Assembly (NCBI GenBank): GCA_032173965.1
Contig: CM063295.1
Span: forward strand, 558,001-622,000
Reading direction: 5' to 3'
Length of the DNA stretch: 64,000 nt
Source: Sitta carolinensis
Taxonomy: Eukaryota; Chordata; Aves; Passeriformes; Sittidae
Under the pieces are notes generated by a model. That model was not told the DNA's origin and ran no database searches. It worked only from the letters and a program-made list of their open reading frames with translations. How positions within the stretch are numbered: position 1 is the stretch's first letter; the number at the start of each line of letters is the position of its first letter. The position numbers and the translations under genes are program-made. This document shows, one piece after another, positions 1-10,350 of this stretch.

Positions 1-849
1 TCTGACTAGAACCACACATTAAAGAGAACAGCCATTCCTTTAATTTGGGCTGATAAATCTCGTGGGCACAGAAGAAGATAAATCACATTTCGAACCCAGA
101 GTACAAATTCTCAGGGTTTAAACATTTGTGTGGTATTTGTTAAGCAATTTGAAGTCTTCTTGAAGTAACTGAGCTGGACAGCAGGGTTGGATCTGGCCCA
201 GGACAACAACTGTACACAGACACTAGGCCTGTATAGAATAGGGATAGAGGGGCCTGGATGAATCCTACTTTGCTCCGAACACTCATGGAGGATGTGTCCT
301 TTCTTCTATGCAGGATATCTTTGGTTGTGCTTCTTCCACTGCTCCCTTTGGGAGCATGGAGTGATGCTCTGTCAGCACCCATAGGCAGCCTTTGTATCCC
401 AGACATGCTAAAACTCCTCATGAAAACCAAATTTGCTCCAGCCCAGAGGAGGGTCATGAAGGAATTTGGACTTCTTGTGTCTGTCTGCTGCTGCTACAGC
501 CTTCAGAGGACAAAGAGGCTCCTGTCGTCCTAGGGTGGCCCAAATGGGACCCCGGGGTCAGCAGTGGCTGCTTCGAAGCTGGAATTCCTGGAAAGCTGCT
601 GCATGTCCAACAAGTGCCATCCCGGGGCACTGCAAGCTCCGGCTGCTCCATAGCGCAGCTCCCTCGGAGGGATGAACTCTCCGGCACCACCACATCGCCA
701 CTACCCCGGGGCACACGGCAGAGGCTCGTTCATGTCCCATGGCCGGATGCCTGAGGTGGTGCATTCCCCCACCTCTGACGGAGACACCTTGAGGTGCTCC
801 GAGCCCTTGCTCTGGGTGCCAGGACCCTCGGGCTTCGAGCCCCGTGGGG
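1..849. other. intergenic, no gene recognised
   Basis: Unique sequence of moderate GC rising towards the right edge. The short open frames here overlap one another on both strands, have no recognisable protein family and no consistent splice signals. From about 540 the sequence becomes richer in C and G and leads into the minisatellite. Confidence 0.6.
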
Positions 850-1437
850 GTACCGGACCCTGAGGCGGTACCGGGCCCTGAGGCGGTACCGGGCCCTGAG
901 GCGGTTCCGGGCCCTGAGGCGGTACCGGGTCCTAAGGCGGTACCGGACCCTGAGGCGGTACCGGACCCTGAGGCGGTACCGGACCCTGAGGCGGTACCGG
1001 ACCCTGAGGCGGTACCGGATCCTGAGGCGGTACCGGACCCTGAGGCGGTACCGGGTCCTAAGGCGGTACCGGACCCTGAGGCGGTACCGGACCCTGAGGC
1101 GGTACCGGGTCCTAAGGCGGTACCGGACCCTGAGGCGGTACCGGACCCTGAGGCGGTACCGGACCCTGAGGCGGTACCGGGTCCTAAGGCGGTACCCGGG
1201 CCCTGAGGCGGTACCGGGCCCTGAGGCGGTACCGGACCCTGAGGCGGTACCGGACCCTGAGGCGGTACCGGGTCCTAAGGCGGTACCGGACCCTGAGGCG
1301 GTACCGGACCCTGAGGCGGTACCGGACCCTGAGGCGGTACCGGGTCCTAAGGCGGTACCGGACCCTGAGGCGGTACCGGACCCTGAGGCGGTACCGGGTC
1401 CTAAGGCGGTACCGGACCCTGAGGCGGTACCGGGCCC
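850..1437. repeat. GC-rich minisatellite 1, 18-bp unit
   Basis: About 33 head-to-tail copies of an 18-bp unit, GGCGGTACCGGACCCTGA and close variants; almost every unit contains GGTACC. Four variant endings alternate: ggaccctga (commonest), gggccctga, gggtcctaa and one ggatcctga. The gggtcctaa variant recurs every third or fourth unit over much of the array, giving a higher-order 54/72-bp pattern. One unit has ggttcc in place of ggtacc, and one unit near 1195 has a single extra C, the only indel I see. Because 18 is a multiple of three, frames on both strands stay open through the array, which explains the long hexapeptide-repeat open frames; I do not regard them as genes. Confidence 0.97.
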
Positions 1438-1518
1438 CAGCCGGACCCATCGATTCCCGCCTGTCCCGCGCGGCCGCCAGGTGGCGCCGCCCTCCGGGTC
1501 AGCGCGGGGTCGAGGCCG

Positions 1519-2034
1519 GGACCGGGTCTGCAGTCGGGGCCGGGTCTGCAGTCGGGGCCGGGGCCGGGTCTGCAGTCGGGGCCGGGTCTGCAGTCGGGGC
1601 CGGGTCTGCAGTCGGGGCCGGGTCTGCAGTCGGGGCCGGGGCCGGGTCTGCAGTCGGGGCCGGGTCTGCAGTCGGGGCCGGTCTGAGTCGGGGCCGGGTC
1701 TGCAGTCGGGGCCGTGTCTGCAGTCGGGGCCGGGTCTGCAGTCGGGGCCGGGTCTGCAGTCGGGGCCGGGTCTAGAGTCGGGGCCGGGTCTGCAGTCGGG
1801 GCCGGGTCTGCAGTCGGGGCCGGGTCTGCAGTCGGGGCCGGGTCTGCAGTCGGGGCCGGGGCCGGGTCTGCAGTCGGGGCCGGGTCTGCAGTCGGGGCCG
1901 GGTCTGCAGTCGGGGCCGGGTCTAGAGTCGGGGCCGGGTCTGCAGTCGGGGCCGGGTCTGCAGTCGGGGCCGGGTCTGCAGTCGGGGCCGGGTCTGCAGT
2001 CGGGGCCGGGTCTGCAGTCGGGGCCGGGGCCAGG
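1519..2034. repeat. GC-rich minisatellite 2, 18/24-bp unit
   Basis: About 28 copies of GGTCTGCAGTCGGGGCCG, with some units lengthened to 24 bp by a second GGGCCG. Two units carry TCTAGAG in place of TCTGCAG (at about 1771 and 1921), exactly 150 bp apart, which marks a larger internal duplication of eight units plus six bases. The array follows minisatellite 1 after only about 80 bp of unique sequence, but the two units are not obviously homologous (7 of 18 bases match in the best phase I tried). All length changes are multiples of three, so long frames remain open on both strands without implying coding. Confidence 0.97.
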
Positions 2035-2230
2035 TCGCGGCCGGGAGCGGTCCGGGGTCAGGTCAGGGCCGGGGCCGCGCTCTCGGGTGGGGCCAGGGAG
2101 CGCGGACAGCAGCTCCGTGAGGACGGAGGACACTGCCGTGCTGTCTCTGGCCAGTGGCCCCTTCACCGGCCCCAGCTGGGATCCCCAGAGCGGTGTCCGG
2201 CAGCAGGTAAAGCCCCGTGTTCCCGCTGAG
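2035..2230. other. CpG-rich flank of the minisatellites
   Basis: Unique GC-rich sequence with frequent CpG right after the second array. It contains a good splice-donor-like string on the plus strand, CAG|GTAAAG near 2205-2212. No start codon context, acceptor or protein family supports an exon, so this is only a possible promoter or first-exon region. Confidence 0.35.
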
Positions 2231-3731
2231 GAGCCGCGGCTCAGCCTCGTCCATCAACCTGGGCAGAGGGCACCTCCTGGTACAATTCATTCCAGGGTTC
2301 AGTTGGGTACCACAACATCACAAACACCATCACCACATCCTATATTATTGTCCTTGTCCAGCTTCATGGCTATGTGTTGCCACACACTGCCTTTGCTGGC
2401 TCAAAGAGGTGTCCAAGAGGTTTGCTGGCTGTAGTTCCTGGGTAGGAAGGGGGGAGACAAATGTAGGCTCTTTCCTAAAATATGGTTGAAGAGCAGAACA
2501 CCAAGTACAGCTCAGTGCTTAATCTCAGCTCCAGGATGAAATATGGTCTCTGTCCCAATAAAGTAAATAAACTGAGCCAAGGCTGGAGGCCCAGTCCTTT
2601 GTTAGTACCACCTCCTGGAGAGAAAGTGTCTTTTGGCAGCAAATGTGATGGAAACAGACTGGACAATGCTTGAGGACACAGCCAGCCTCAGAGGGGAACT
2701 GATGGCTCTTGCACAACCCTCCAAGAAGCTCAAACACCTGTACGTGATCCAGCATCCATGACAAGGAGCTTTTTTCTCTGGCACTGTTCCATTTCCCACC
2801 CCTGACTCAGAGCTGTCTCTCCAAAGGCTGTGCTGCCACAGCATCCAGGGATGCAGCCTTTACTTCCCTTCTCAGCCTTCCTCTGCTCCACTCTTCCTCC
2901 TGCTACCTCCCCAAAGGCTGCCTCCAAAGCACCCAATGCTGAGATAGAGGAGCTACAAAGAGCACTGGACATGCTGCTGCTCAGTGGGTGGAATCAGCAC
3001 CCTGGGAACTCCAGGGTCCCTGCTATGGACCCCCAGAAGCTCTGGCAGTACTGGCTCCAAAGCCTCAGCTTCTTTTAGTGGCATGCAAGACTGCCCCTGG
3101 GGAAAGGTCCAGATCTTACCAAAAACGGTGGGTCAGTGAGCTTGACTGGGCACCTTGTTCTCATTCTCCAGCACGGGGAGATCACTGGTTTCCACGGATC
3201 ATATTCACAGGTGACAAAGCACAGGATATGGCTGGCCTAGTCAGGTCATCAATGAGCAACCATTGGATAACCATATGGATACTATATGGATACCTATGGA
3301 TTCGATATCTGGATACCCTTCACTCCCAGCTTCCAGATACAAGAAGGAGCATTTCCCATCACACGCTCTGTCATAGTTCTGGGACCATGGGCTTCTCTGA
3401 GAATTCCTCTCTTCGTTTAGGACATAGGTGGTGCTGGAGAGCAGAGTCTCCTACCGTATCCCAGTGGTCCATGGGCCCTTGCAGTCTGTGTCCCAATCCA
3501 GGGTGCCCAGTAGGAGGCCAAGGTTCTTTGGGCAGGTCATTGAAACTCCTTGGGAGGAATTGTGGGGCCTACAAAAAGATGGGCAGAATCAGTCCACTGA
3601 AATTCACTGATGGGCTTGGACATGGCTGCAACAGCCACATCCCACACATCTGTTTCAGGGTTTGGGTCAGACTCATCCAGATGAAAAAAGTAAAATTTGT
3701 AGGCTGTTTTGCTGTTTGCAAACAGGCCCTG
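2231..3731. other. intergenic, no gene recognised
   Basis: Unique non-repetitive sequence. Only short overlapping frames without family resemblance. A short run of imperfect 'tatggata' repeats lies near 3270-3312. Confidence 0.6.
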
Positions 3732-3826
3732 TTTTTTTTTTTTTGGGGGGGGGGGGTTTTGTTTGGTTTTTGTTTGTTTGTTTGTTTGTTTGTTTGTTTG
3801 TTTGTTTTTGTTTTTTTTTTTTTTTT
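3732..3826. repeat. poly-T / poly-G / (TTTG)n simple repeat
   Basis: A run of 13 T is followed by 12 G, then about ten TTTG units and a further T tract. Simple low-complexity sequence; the apparent open frames here (polyphenylalanine/valine-type) are products of the repeat. Confidence 0.95.
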
Positions 3827-4399
3827 GTGAATGGATTCATTCACTGTCCTCCTGAAAGGGCCATTTTAGCCAATGGCTGGTTCAAAAGAGCTGCCTCCTA
3901 GCTCCTTGTGATTTGCTTTTTGTGGCTCTGCCTCTCTGATTTGGCTCCTGGTGCCACACGATGCCGCCCCTTCACCTTGACTGGGTGTCTGTCACTTTTA
4001 GGCAGAATATCAAGCAGCTAACCCCAAAGAGCAGCCATGTTCCTGGGATGCTGGGTTTGGTTTTAATCACTGAGGGGGAGGGGAGGCTCGTGCACAGCTT
4101 TTGCAGATGAGCCAGCAGCCCTTCTGACACCTCTGGAGTGTTGGTGAGGAAAGCCTTACACTCCGTTGTGGAGCAGGGTTGGGGTCCTGCTCTGATGAGC
4201 AGCAGCTGGGCACGTGGTTGGGTTTGTTGTGCATGGACACAGTGCGGGAGAACTGCACAGGAGGGGAAAGGCATTCTGGGGTATGTCTGCACAGAGAAAG
4301 CAGAGGCCCCACCTTTGTACCCAGCAGCCCTGAGGAGATGGTGAGATGAGCCCACCTCTGCCCACCCTGCAGGGCATACCTGTGGTCAGCACAGTTCAC

Positions 4400-4480
4400 G
4401 GGGGTTGGAAAAGTCCTCTGAGATCATTGAGCACAGTGCACCCTGGCACTATTAACCTCAGCAGTGGGGCTTGATTTTCA
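4400..4480 (-). mobile_element. CR1 retroposon 3' tail fragment
   Basis: Reads 'ggttggaaaagtcctctgag' then 'atcattgagc', the reverse complement of the avian CR1 3' end. Short, degraded and truncated; no coding part. Confidence 0.75.
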
Positions 4481-7324
4481 TTGAGGTGATGAACAAAAAG
4501 CTGGGAGTGCCTGAGGAAGTGGGTCTAGCTCAGCTGGAACTCCTGACCAGCAGCAGTCAGCAGGACAAGCTCCCCAGGGACCTGCTGCTTGAATAAGCAG
4601 GGTGTGCAAAGAGACTGGCTTTCTCTGGTGGGAAATGCTCCTGGTGGCCATGACAGGCTGCAAAGGTGATTGACAACTAATGCTCGGGCTGGAGGAGGAG
4701 ATGAACATGATTTCGCATGAGAAGAAGTTTAGCCTTGGGCTTTAAAATATGAGGAGTGCAATTACTGCCTTCAGTCCATTCGTCTGCCTTTCTAGGAATG
4801 ATGAGTGATGGGCTTAGGTCATCACCTGGGCCTGAGTCAGATATCTCAAGAGCTGGCACTGAACATCTGCGAGCTCTGGTCTTGTGAATCTGAGTTACCC
4901 TGGCAGAGCTGGTGTGCTGACAGAAACTGCATTCCTGGACACCAGCCTTAGCTGAGGGGACATGAGCTAAATGTGGAGAGGCAGGACAGAAAATGGGGAT
5001 GAAATACCCCTTTCCGATGAGACAAAAGAGTTAACCTGCTGCTGGTGTCAAAACCAAACTGGGATGTGAAAGAGGATGGGAAGGTGACTTCATCCTATAG
5101 AGTCAAATGTCAGAGCCATCCTGAACTCATTCCCTCTCCCAAGAGAAACAGGATAATCTAAATCTGAAGTTCATGCATGGTAAAGCAATTCACCAAGTGA
5201 CAGAAGGGCCTTGACATGCAGAAGGAAGAGATGGAGACCTCTGCAGACCTGAGAGAGGGCCTCTTTGCTTCAGTCAGGCTTTGTAGGGACTACAAGCAGG
5301 AGATCCAGCTGTGATCTGGCCAAGGGAAGTACCCCTGAACACCACGTGGTCTTGGAGCAGGTAAGCTCTGGCCAGTGTGGAGAGGAAAGTTGCCTTTGCT
5401 TTCCTGTCATGCCAAGGAACATGTGCCTGCAGGGCATGGAACATCCATTTGGTCCTGTGGAAGTCTCTTCATCACATGTGCTCTGCCCTGCCAGAAGGAA
5501 GAAGTAGTTAAAGGGCTGATTCCCCAGATAACCACCTTCTGCTTAAGCGTGGAGACTCAGCATGGAGAAGGGATGCTGCAAAGCGTTGGGCTCTGTGGCT
5601 CCACAGGGCATGGGCACGGTTCCCCTGCTAGCACTGGGTGAGTGAAGGGACAGGTAGGTGCCCAGGAGTGGGGGTGCACAGCCCTGTCAGTGAGTGCACA
5701 TGGCTGTGCATGGCTTTTGACAGTGTAATGACAGGCAGGACCCAAATTAGAGGATGGCATCCGCCTGCCCTCAGTGCTCCAGCCCTTTTCCCAGACCATG
5801 ACCCCAGAATACACTGGAAAAGGCCCATGTCTTCAGAAGCTGGCACCCACCACATCTCAGGGTTCTGCCGGTTCTGCCTGTTCTGCTCCTTTCCCCCTGC
5901 AGCTCATCCCTTAATCACAAACAGCTTGGGGAGACAATGCAGTAACCGCACCAAAGAACCAGGCTTGTTCTCCTTTGTCTCCCTCTCCTTTGAGGCTCGG
6001 CAGTTGAGGCGAGCCATCACACCCACGGCCCGGCCCGGCCGTCACACGTCCGACTCACCGCCTCCCGGGGCAGCCAAGCTCCCCGGAGCGGGGGCACCAG
6101 CGCCAGGTGACCGTGATCCAGCGCTGTGCCACATTGGAAAGGCAGCGCCAGGCGGGCTGGCACACACCCCACGGGGCTGTCCTCTGCTCCCCAGCCCTGG
6201 CCCTCATGGAGCACCTTGGCCCTCAGCTCTCATGCTTTCACCTCCAGGCAAGCCATCATCTCAAGCAGGACCACTGAGTTCTCCCCAGAGACAGAGGCAG
6301 CCCCCCTCCTCCCTCCAGCACATGGCAAGAAGGCTTTTAGGCTAGTTTTTGCTGAGTTCACACAAATCTCGCCTTCCCCTTTCCCAACCCCCCTTCCCCG
6401 CACAACTGAACTCAGCCATTGAGCCCAGCGAATGGTTTATTTCCCAGGTTAGCACAAAGCAGGGGTCTCTGTGTGCCCCTGGAACCAGCAGAACAAAACG
6501 CACAAAGACGTTAGAGGGCCATTTGTAACCAAATCCCAACACACCAGATACTGTTGGGATTATGTCAGAAATATTTTCCCAGAATGCCTTCCCCCCATGC
6601 TCCCTCCTACAGATGTTCAGCCCCCACACCACAGATGTTGTTCCTCTTACAAAATGAGCTTTCCCCTTTCTCTCTGAAATGCCCCTGATGTTTTGCACAT
6701 TGTCTTCACTGAAGTCTCCTTTTCACCCTGCCCTCTGCATCCCCCCTTCCCTGATCCCTCACTGACAAATGTGTGGAAAGGCCAACCTGCCTCCTCATGC
6801 AGGGATGAGGGATGGCTGCAGGGCTCTGCCAGGGTGTAGGCTACTGGATGTCACTCTCCCTCTTGCCTTGTCCCCACCATGCCCATCTCAACAACTCTCT
6901 CCCTGTTTCAGCTTCAATCTGTGACCTCCAGGCTCTGCAGGCCTGCTTCACAGGACTTGCTGGACTGCAGTCTCCTCAGACGATGATTGGAAGGATACAA
7001 GCCAGACCCCTTGGAAGGTCCTGGTGCCTTCCCAAGGGCTTGGTGTCATGCTGCTCTCCTTTGCTGCATGCCAAGCTGGAGGGGCCAGGGTCTCCTTTCT
7101 GCTTCACAGCCCCCTTGGGGCAGAACATCTCCTTACTTGGCCAGGGCCTTTGGCAGCAGTTTGTTCCTCAGGGAAGCCGGACACGTTTCAGACACCAGCA
7201 GGGGTGGCCAGACCTTCCCCTCCAGCACCAGCAGCCTAAGCAGAACACGCAGGGGAATGGCCTCCCAGCCCATCAGGGCCACCCTCCAAGCCCTGTGGCA
7301 GACAGACACACAGACACACAGACA

Positions 7325-7760
7325 CGGAGATCTCCGTCGGCAGCGGGTTCGCACTGCCAGCGCCCTCGCTCTCCGGTGCAGGGCTCCTCCCCAGCTCGGC
7401 TGACAGAGCCGGCCCGTGTGGACACGGCCCGTCTCTGCCTTGCCCTGGCTCCATGAGCTCCGACGGGAGCACGGGGATCGGCCTGGTGGCCGCACACGAG
7501 CTGCGGGCTCTCCCCCGGCCATCGGGGGCTGCTGCCCCCTGCGCACACCCAGCGGCGCCGCGGGCGGCGATGCCGGACAAGCGGCAGGGCAGGGCGCAGC
7601 GCTTGTCTCCATCCTTGCCTCCTTTGCTAGTAGCGGCAGCCGAGGAAAAACATTTGTTCCGACACACGCGGAGCTGCCAAGCTGTGTCAGGCGCTTCGAT
7701 GGCCGGGGCAGTAACCTCGACCGCTTCCTCTGCCAGCGGGAGAGCCGAATCCAAGTGCCG
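7325..7760. other. CpG-rich patch
   Basis: Dense CpG and GC-rich unique sequence just beyond the inferred 3' end of NOG2. It may be a small CpG island or simply the GC-rich shoulder of the locus. No first exon or TATA-like element could be assigned. Confidence 0.45.
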
Positions 7761-8064
7761 CAGAGCATAGAATCTCCCAAGGACTTCAGATGACAGACAC
7801 CTCCAGTCCGGGACATCGCAGCCCTTTCTCGCTTTATGAGACATTTCTCTCCCGTCGGTGTTTTTCTCTCTCCCCAACAGGTTATAAACGCAAAGAAATC
7901 CCAGAGCGGGATCCCGGAGAGACAGAAAGTGGTGGAGCTGTCCCGACTTTTGGGGCATCTCGTGATTTACACCAGCGTGGCCCAGGCAAAGCCCTTTACT
8001 CATCACCTGCTCTGAGAAAGAATCCGAGTCTTCGCTGTTCTCCCAGGGAGCTGGAGTGCAGCAC

Positions 8065-9250
8065 GGGGTTTTTCTTCAAAGATAGAGTTTATTGCTAAAA
8101 ATGTTTTGATCAGTGATAGCTCATATTTACATTGATATGTTTTTAAAGGAATATTCAAGTAAACATTTCCAATAGTTTCTGGCATAATCTCTAGCTTTTT
8201 TTTTCCTATACACAAATGTTAAAAATAAATAAACTGTACACAGAAAATTTCCTTTAACATTTCTACACGACTATATGTATTCCCACACAACAAAACAATT
8301 CCATTCTTTCATAGATTTGTACTTTAAAAAAAAATTTCCTTCTTAATTAATTGTTATACACTTAAAAAAAAAAAAACCCAAAACCTAGAGAGCTTGGCAA
8401 ATCAGTTCAAACATCAGCGACAAGGTCTGAAAAAGATGAAAAAAAAGAAACAAAAAAACCAGCACAGAGAAACAACCGTTCAGGGATGCTGCAGTTCTTG
8501 TTTTTCTTTTTTTTACACCCCTGCTCCTTTTCTCCTTTTGATACTTTTGATAAAAACATCTTTACAAGAAATTTCTGCCCTTCCCTTCGACAGGGAAGTG
8601 CTTGGGTTTTATGGGGAAGGGTTTAAAATGTGGTCCTATGTCTTTAAAATAATAATAATAACAATTATAATTATAATAATAATAAAAAACCAGCTGCAAT
8701 TTCCCCTTGTTTTCCTTTAAAATCTCTCTATTTACACGGCTTGTAGGTTTTTTCCTTTTTTTTTAAAGTTTTTTTTTTTTTTTTTTAATTTTCCTTTTGT
8801 TAGAAGGCTATATACGTATAAAAATAGACATCTGATTGTAGTGCTTTACTGTGCCTTTGGCCTGCCCTGCAGTTCCTGGGTTCGCTTCCCCCTCTTGAAT
8901 AAAATAATATTAAAAGAAGTCCAAGGGAAAAAAATTTAACAAAAAACCCCAAAACCCCAAACCACCCCCCCCAAAAAAAAACCCCAAACAAAAACCAAAG
9001 CAAACAAAAAAAACCCCCAAAATTAATAAAACAAAACAAAACAAAACAAAACAAAAAAACCCAAAGCGGTTCATCTTCTCCCACTTTGCTCTGGAGGGTG
9101 GGAAAACAAAAAAAAACCCACCCCCCAAATAAACTATCCAAACCCTCCCCCCCCCCCCCCAAATAATAATAAAAAAAAACACCCGAAAAACCTCCCCCCC
9201 CCTAAAGTGATCCGGAGGAGGAGGGCGGCAGTGCAAGGGGCCGGGGAGGC
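8065..9250 (-). other. NOG2: inferred 3' UTR of NOG2
   Basis: The stretch between the noggin stop codon and the single minus-strand AATAAA signal (8088-8093). It is AT-rich and, on the mRNA strand, dominated by U tracts, GU-rich strings and G runs (14 G at 9147-9160; four G4 tracts over 8947-8985). There is no other reading frame or repeat family. The extent is inferred from the poly(A) signal only. Long AU-rich 3' UTRs are usual for morphogen antagonists, where they shorten mRNA life; that role is inference here. Confidence 0.6.
8088..8093 (-). terminator. NOG2: candidate NOG2 poly(A) signal AATAAA
   Basis: 'tttatt' on the plus strand is AATAAA on the minus strand. It is the only canonical signal I found on that strand between here and the NOG2 stop codon. 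Cleavage would be expected about 15-25 bases further on, near 8065-8075. Confidence 0.6.
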
Positions 9251-9883
9251 TTAGCAGGAGCACTTGCACTCGGAGATGAGCGGGTACTGCACGGGGATCC
9301 AGGTGCAGTACTTCTGACTGGACCAGCCCTGGCAGTGCCAGCGCAGGAAGGTCTTGGTGACCGACTTGACCGGCTTGCAGAACATGCCCTCGGGCAGAGA
9401 GCAGGACTTCTCGGCCAGGCAGTTGCCCTCCTTGATGTAGCGCGGCCAGAAGCGCACCCCCAGGTCCTTCCAGGCGTAGAGGACGGGGCAGTGGGTGTGC
9501 GCCCACAGCCACTGCAGCACCTTCCGCCGCGCCTTCTTGCCCAGCCGCAGGCGCGGGCCCCGGGGCGGCCCCAGCTCCAGCCGCCGCAGCTCGGCCGGCA
9601 GCGCCGCCCGCCCCCGCCCCGCCGCCGCCGCGGCGCCCGAGGCGTTGGCTGGCCCCGGCACGGCCACGGCCATGAAGCCGGGGTCGAAATGGCTGCCCAG
9701 CTTCTTCCTCAGCGTCCTCTCGTCCAGGTCCTGCTCTTTGGGGTCGTACTCGGGGTCCGGGTGCTCCACGATGTCTTTGACGGGCAGGTTGTCGCTGGGC
9801 GAGGGTCGCAGGGCGCAAGAAGGGCTGCCCGCCCGCCGGCAGCCCAGGCAGAGGCAGAGCAGCAGCGCCCGGATCGCCGTCAT
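9251..9883 (-). CDS. NOG2: noggin-2, secreted BMP antagonist (single-exon gene)
   Basis: Encodes a 210-residue secreted protein of the noggin family, which binds BMP dimers outside the cell and blocks both receptor surfaces. Residues 1-19 form a hydrophobic signal peptide. Residues 27-45 match the clip segment (SDNLP at 30-34, EHPDP at 40-44), with Pro27 at the place of human NOG Pro35. A basic helix (KKARRK, 116-121) fits the heparan-sulphate-binding region and precedes WLW and CPVLYAW. The C-terminal cystine knot keeps all nine cysteines: 132, 154, 161, 169, 184, 193, 206, 208, 210, ending ECKCSC. The NOG glycosylation site in DLNET is lost (DLDERT), but NAS at 80-82 is a new N-linked sequon. 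An Ala/Gly/Arg-rich linker (76-114) replaces the acidic mid-region of NOG. The start at 9883 has A at -3 and directly yields the signal peptide. Bird NOG is nearly identical to human NOG and this is not, so I assign the paralogue noggin-2, known from fish, frog and bird. Family assignment is near certain; the paralogue number is somewhat less sure. Confidence 0.95.
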   Translation of the reverse strand: MTAIRALLLCLCLGCRRAGSPSCALRPSPSDNLPVKDIVEHPDPEYDPKEQDLDERTLRKKLGSHFDPGFMAVAVPGPANASGAAAAAGRGRAALPAELRRLELGPPRGPRLRLGKKARRKVLQWLWAHTHCPVLYAWKDLGVRFWPRYIKEGNCLAEKSCSLPEGMFCKPVKSVTKTFLRWHCQGWSSQKYCTWIPVQYPLISECKCSC

Positions 9884-10325
9884 GCTCCGGGTGGGCCCCC
9901 GCGCTGCTCCCGGCGGCCTCGGCTCCTAGCGCTGCCCGGCGGCGCCCGCCGGCTCCCGGGGGCTCATAAATAGGCAGAGACACCAGTGTCCGGCGGGGCC
10001 CGTTACTTTAAATAGCCCGGCCGGGGTTGTGTGACAGCCGCATCTGAGGCTTGCCCCGCGCCCGCGGCCGCTGGCTCCCGGGGCTCCCCGCCGGGCCGGC
10101 TCCAGCCGCGGTCGGCAGCGCCGGGGGTCCGAGCCTCTCCCGCGGGGGAGGGCAGGGCACGGCGGCGGCCGAGCCTTCCTCTCCTCCTCCTCCTCCTCTG
10201 CCGCCGCCGCCGCTCTCGCTCGCTCCCCCCCAAAATTCACAGCGGACTCGTCTCCATCGCCATGGTGACAGCTGGGCCGAGCCCCACGACAGCTCGTCTA
10301 GACGGTGTGACAGGGTTTGGCGTGA
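9884..10325 (-). other. NOG2: inferred NOG2 5' UTR with upstream ORFs
   Basis: If transcription starts about 30 bases from the TATA box at 10351-10358, the leader is about 440 nt and GC-rich. It then contains upstream ATGs: one at 10240 opening a 104-codon frame that stops at 9926, one at 10233, and one at 9983 whose frame overlaps the noggin CDS out of frame. If instead the TATA-like element at 10006-10015 is used, the leader is about 100 nt and only the last of these remains. Confidence 0.45.
10006..10015 (-). promoter_or_regulatory. NOG2: proximal TATA-like element, CTATTTAAAG
   Basis: On the minus strand reads CTATTTAAAG, about 125 bp upstream of the noggin start codon. A second AT-rich string, CCTATTTATG, lies at 9965-9974. 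Both stand out in a setting of more than 70% GC. Either could set a start site near 9980. Confidence 0.4.
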
Positions 10326-10350
10326 GACCGGAGCCCGAGAATAAAACCCT

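Larger units (their letters stand above)
3827..8064. other. intergenic region downstream of NOG2, with CpG-rich patches
   Basis: No gene recognised. One CR1 tail lies at about 4400. CpG density rises at about 6005-6110 and again over 7325-7760, where many CGCC/GCGG strings occur. The second patch gives long frames on both strands (for example 227 and 256 codons on minus) typical of stop-poor GC-rich DNA. A short (ACAGAC)-like repeat lies at about 7303-7325. Confidence 0.55.

Noticed and set aside
1519..2034. Repeat array as CRISPR-like structure
   Set aside because: Units are contiguous without unique spacers, in a vertebrate genome.
730..2434. Very long open frames (478 codons minus, 546 codons plus) across the minisatellites
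   Set aside because: They are open on both strands because the repeat period is a multiple of three and the DNA is GC-rich. One inserted base near 1195 switches the peptide repeat in the plus frame. No start context, domain or splice support.
7133..8006. Minus-strand frames of 227 and 256 codons beyond the NOG2 3' end
   Set aside because: They overlap each other in different frames in a CpG-rich patch, with no recognisable domain.
8910..9983. 357-codon minus-strand frame overlapping the noggin gene
   Set aside because: Out of frame with the clearly recognised noggin CDS; reads through GC-rich DNA and the 3' UTR G/T runs. At most its start is an upstream ATG.
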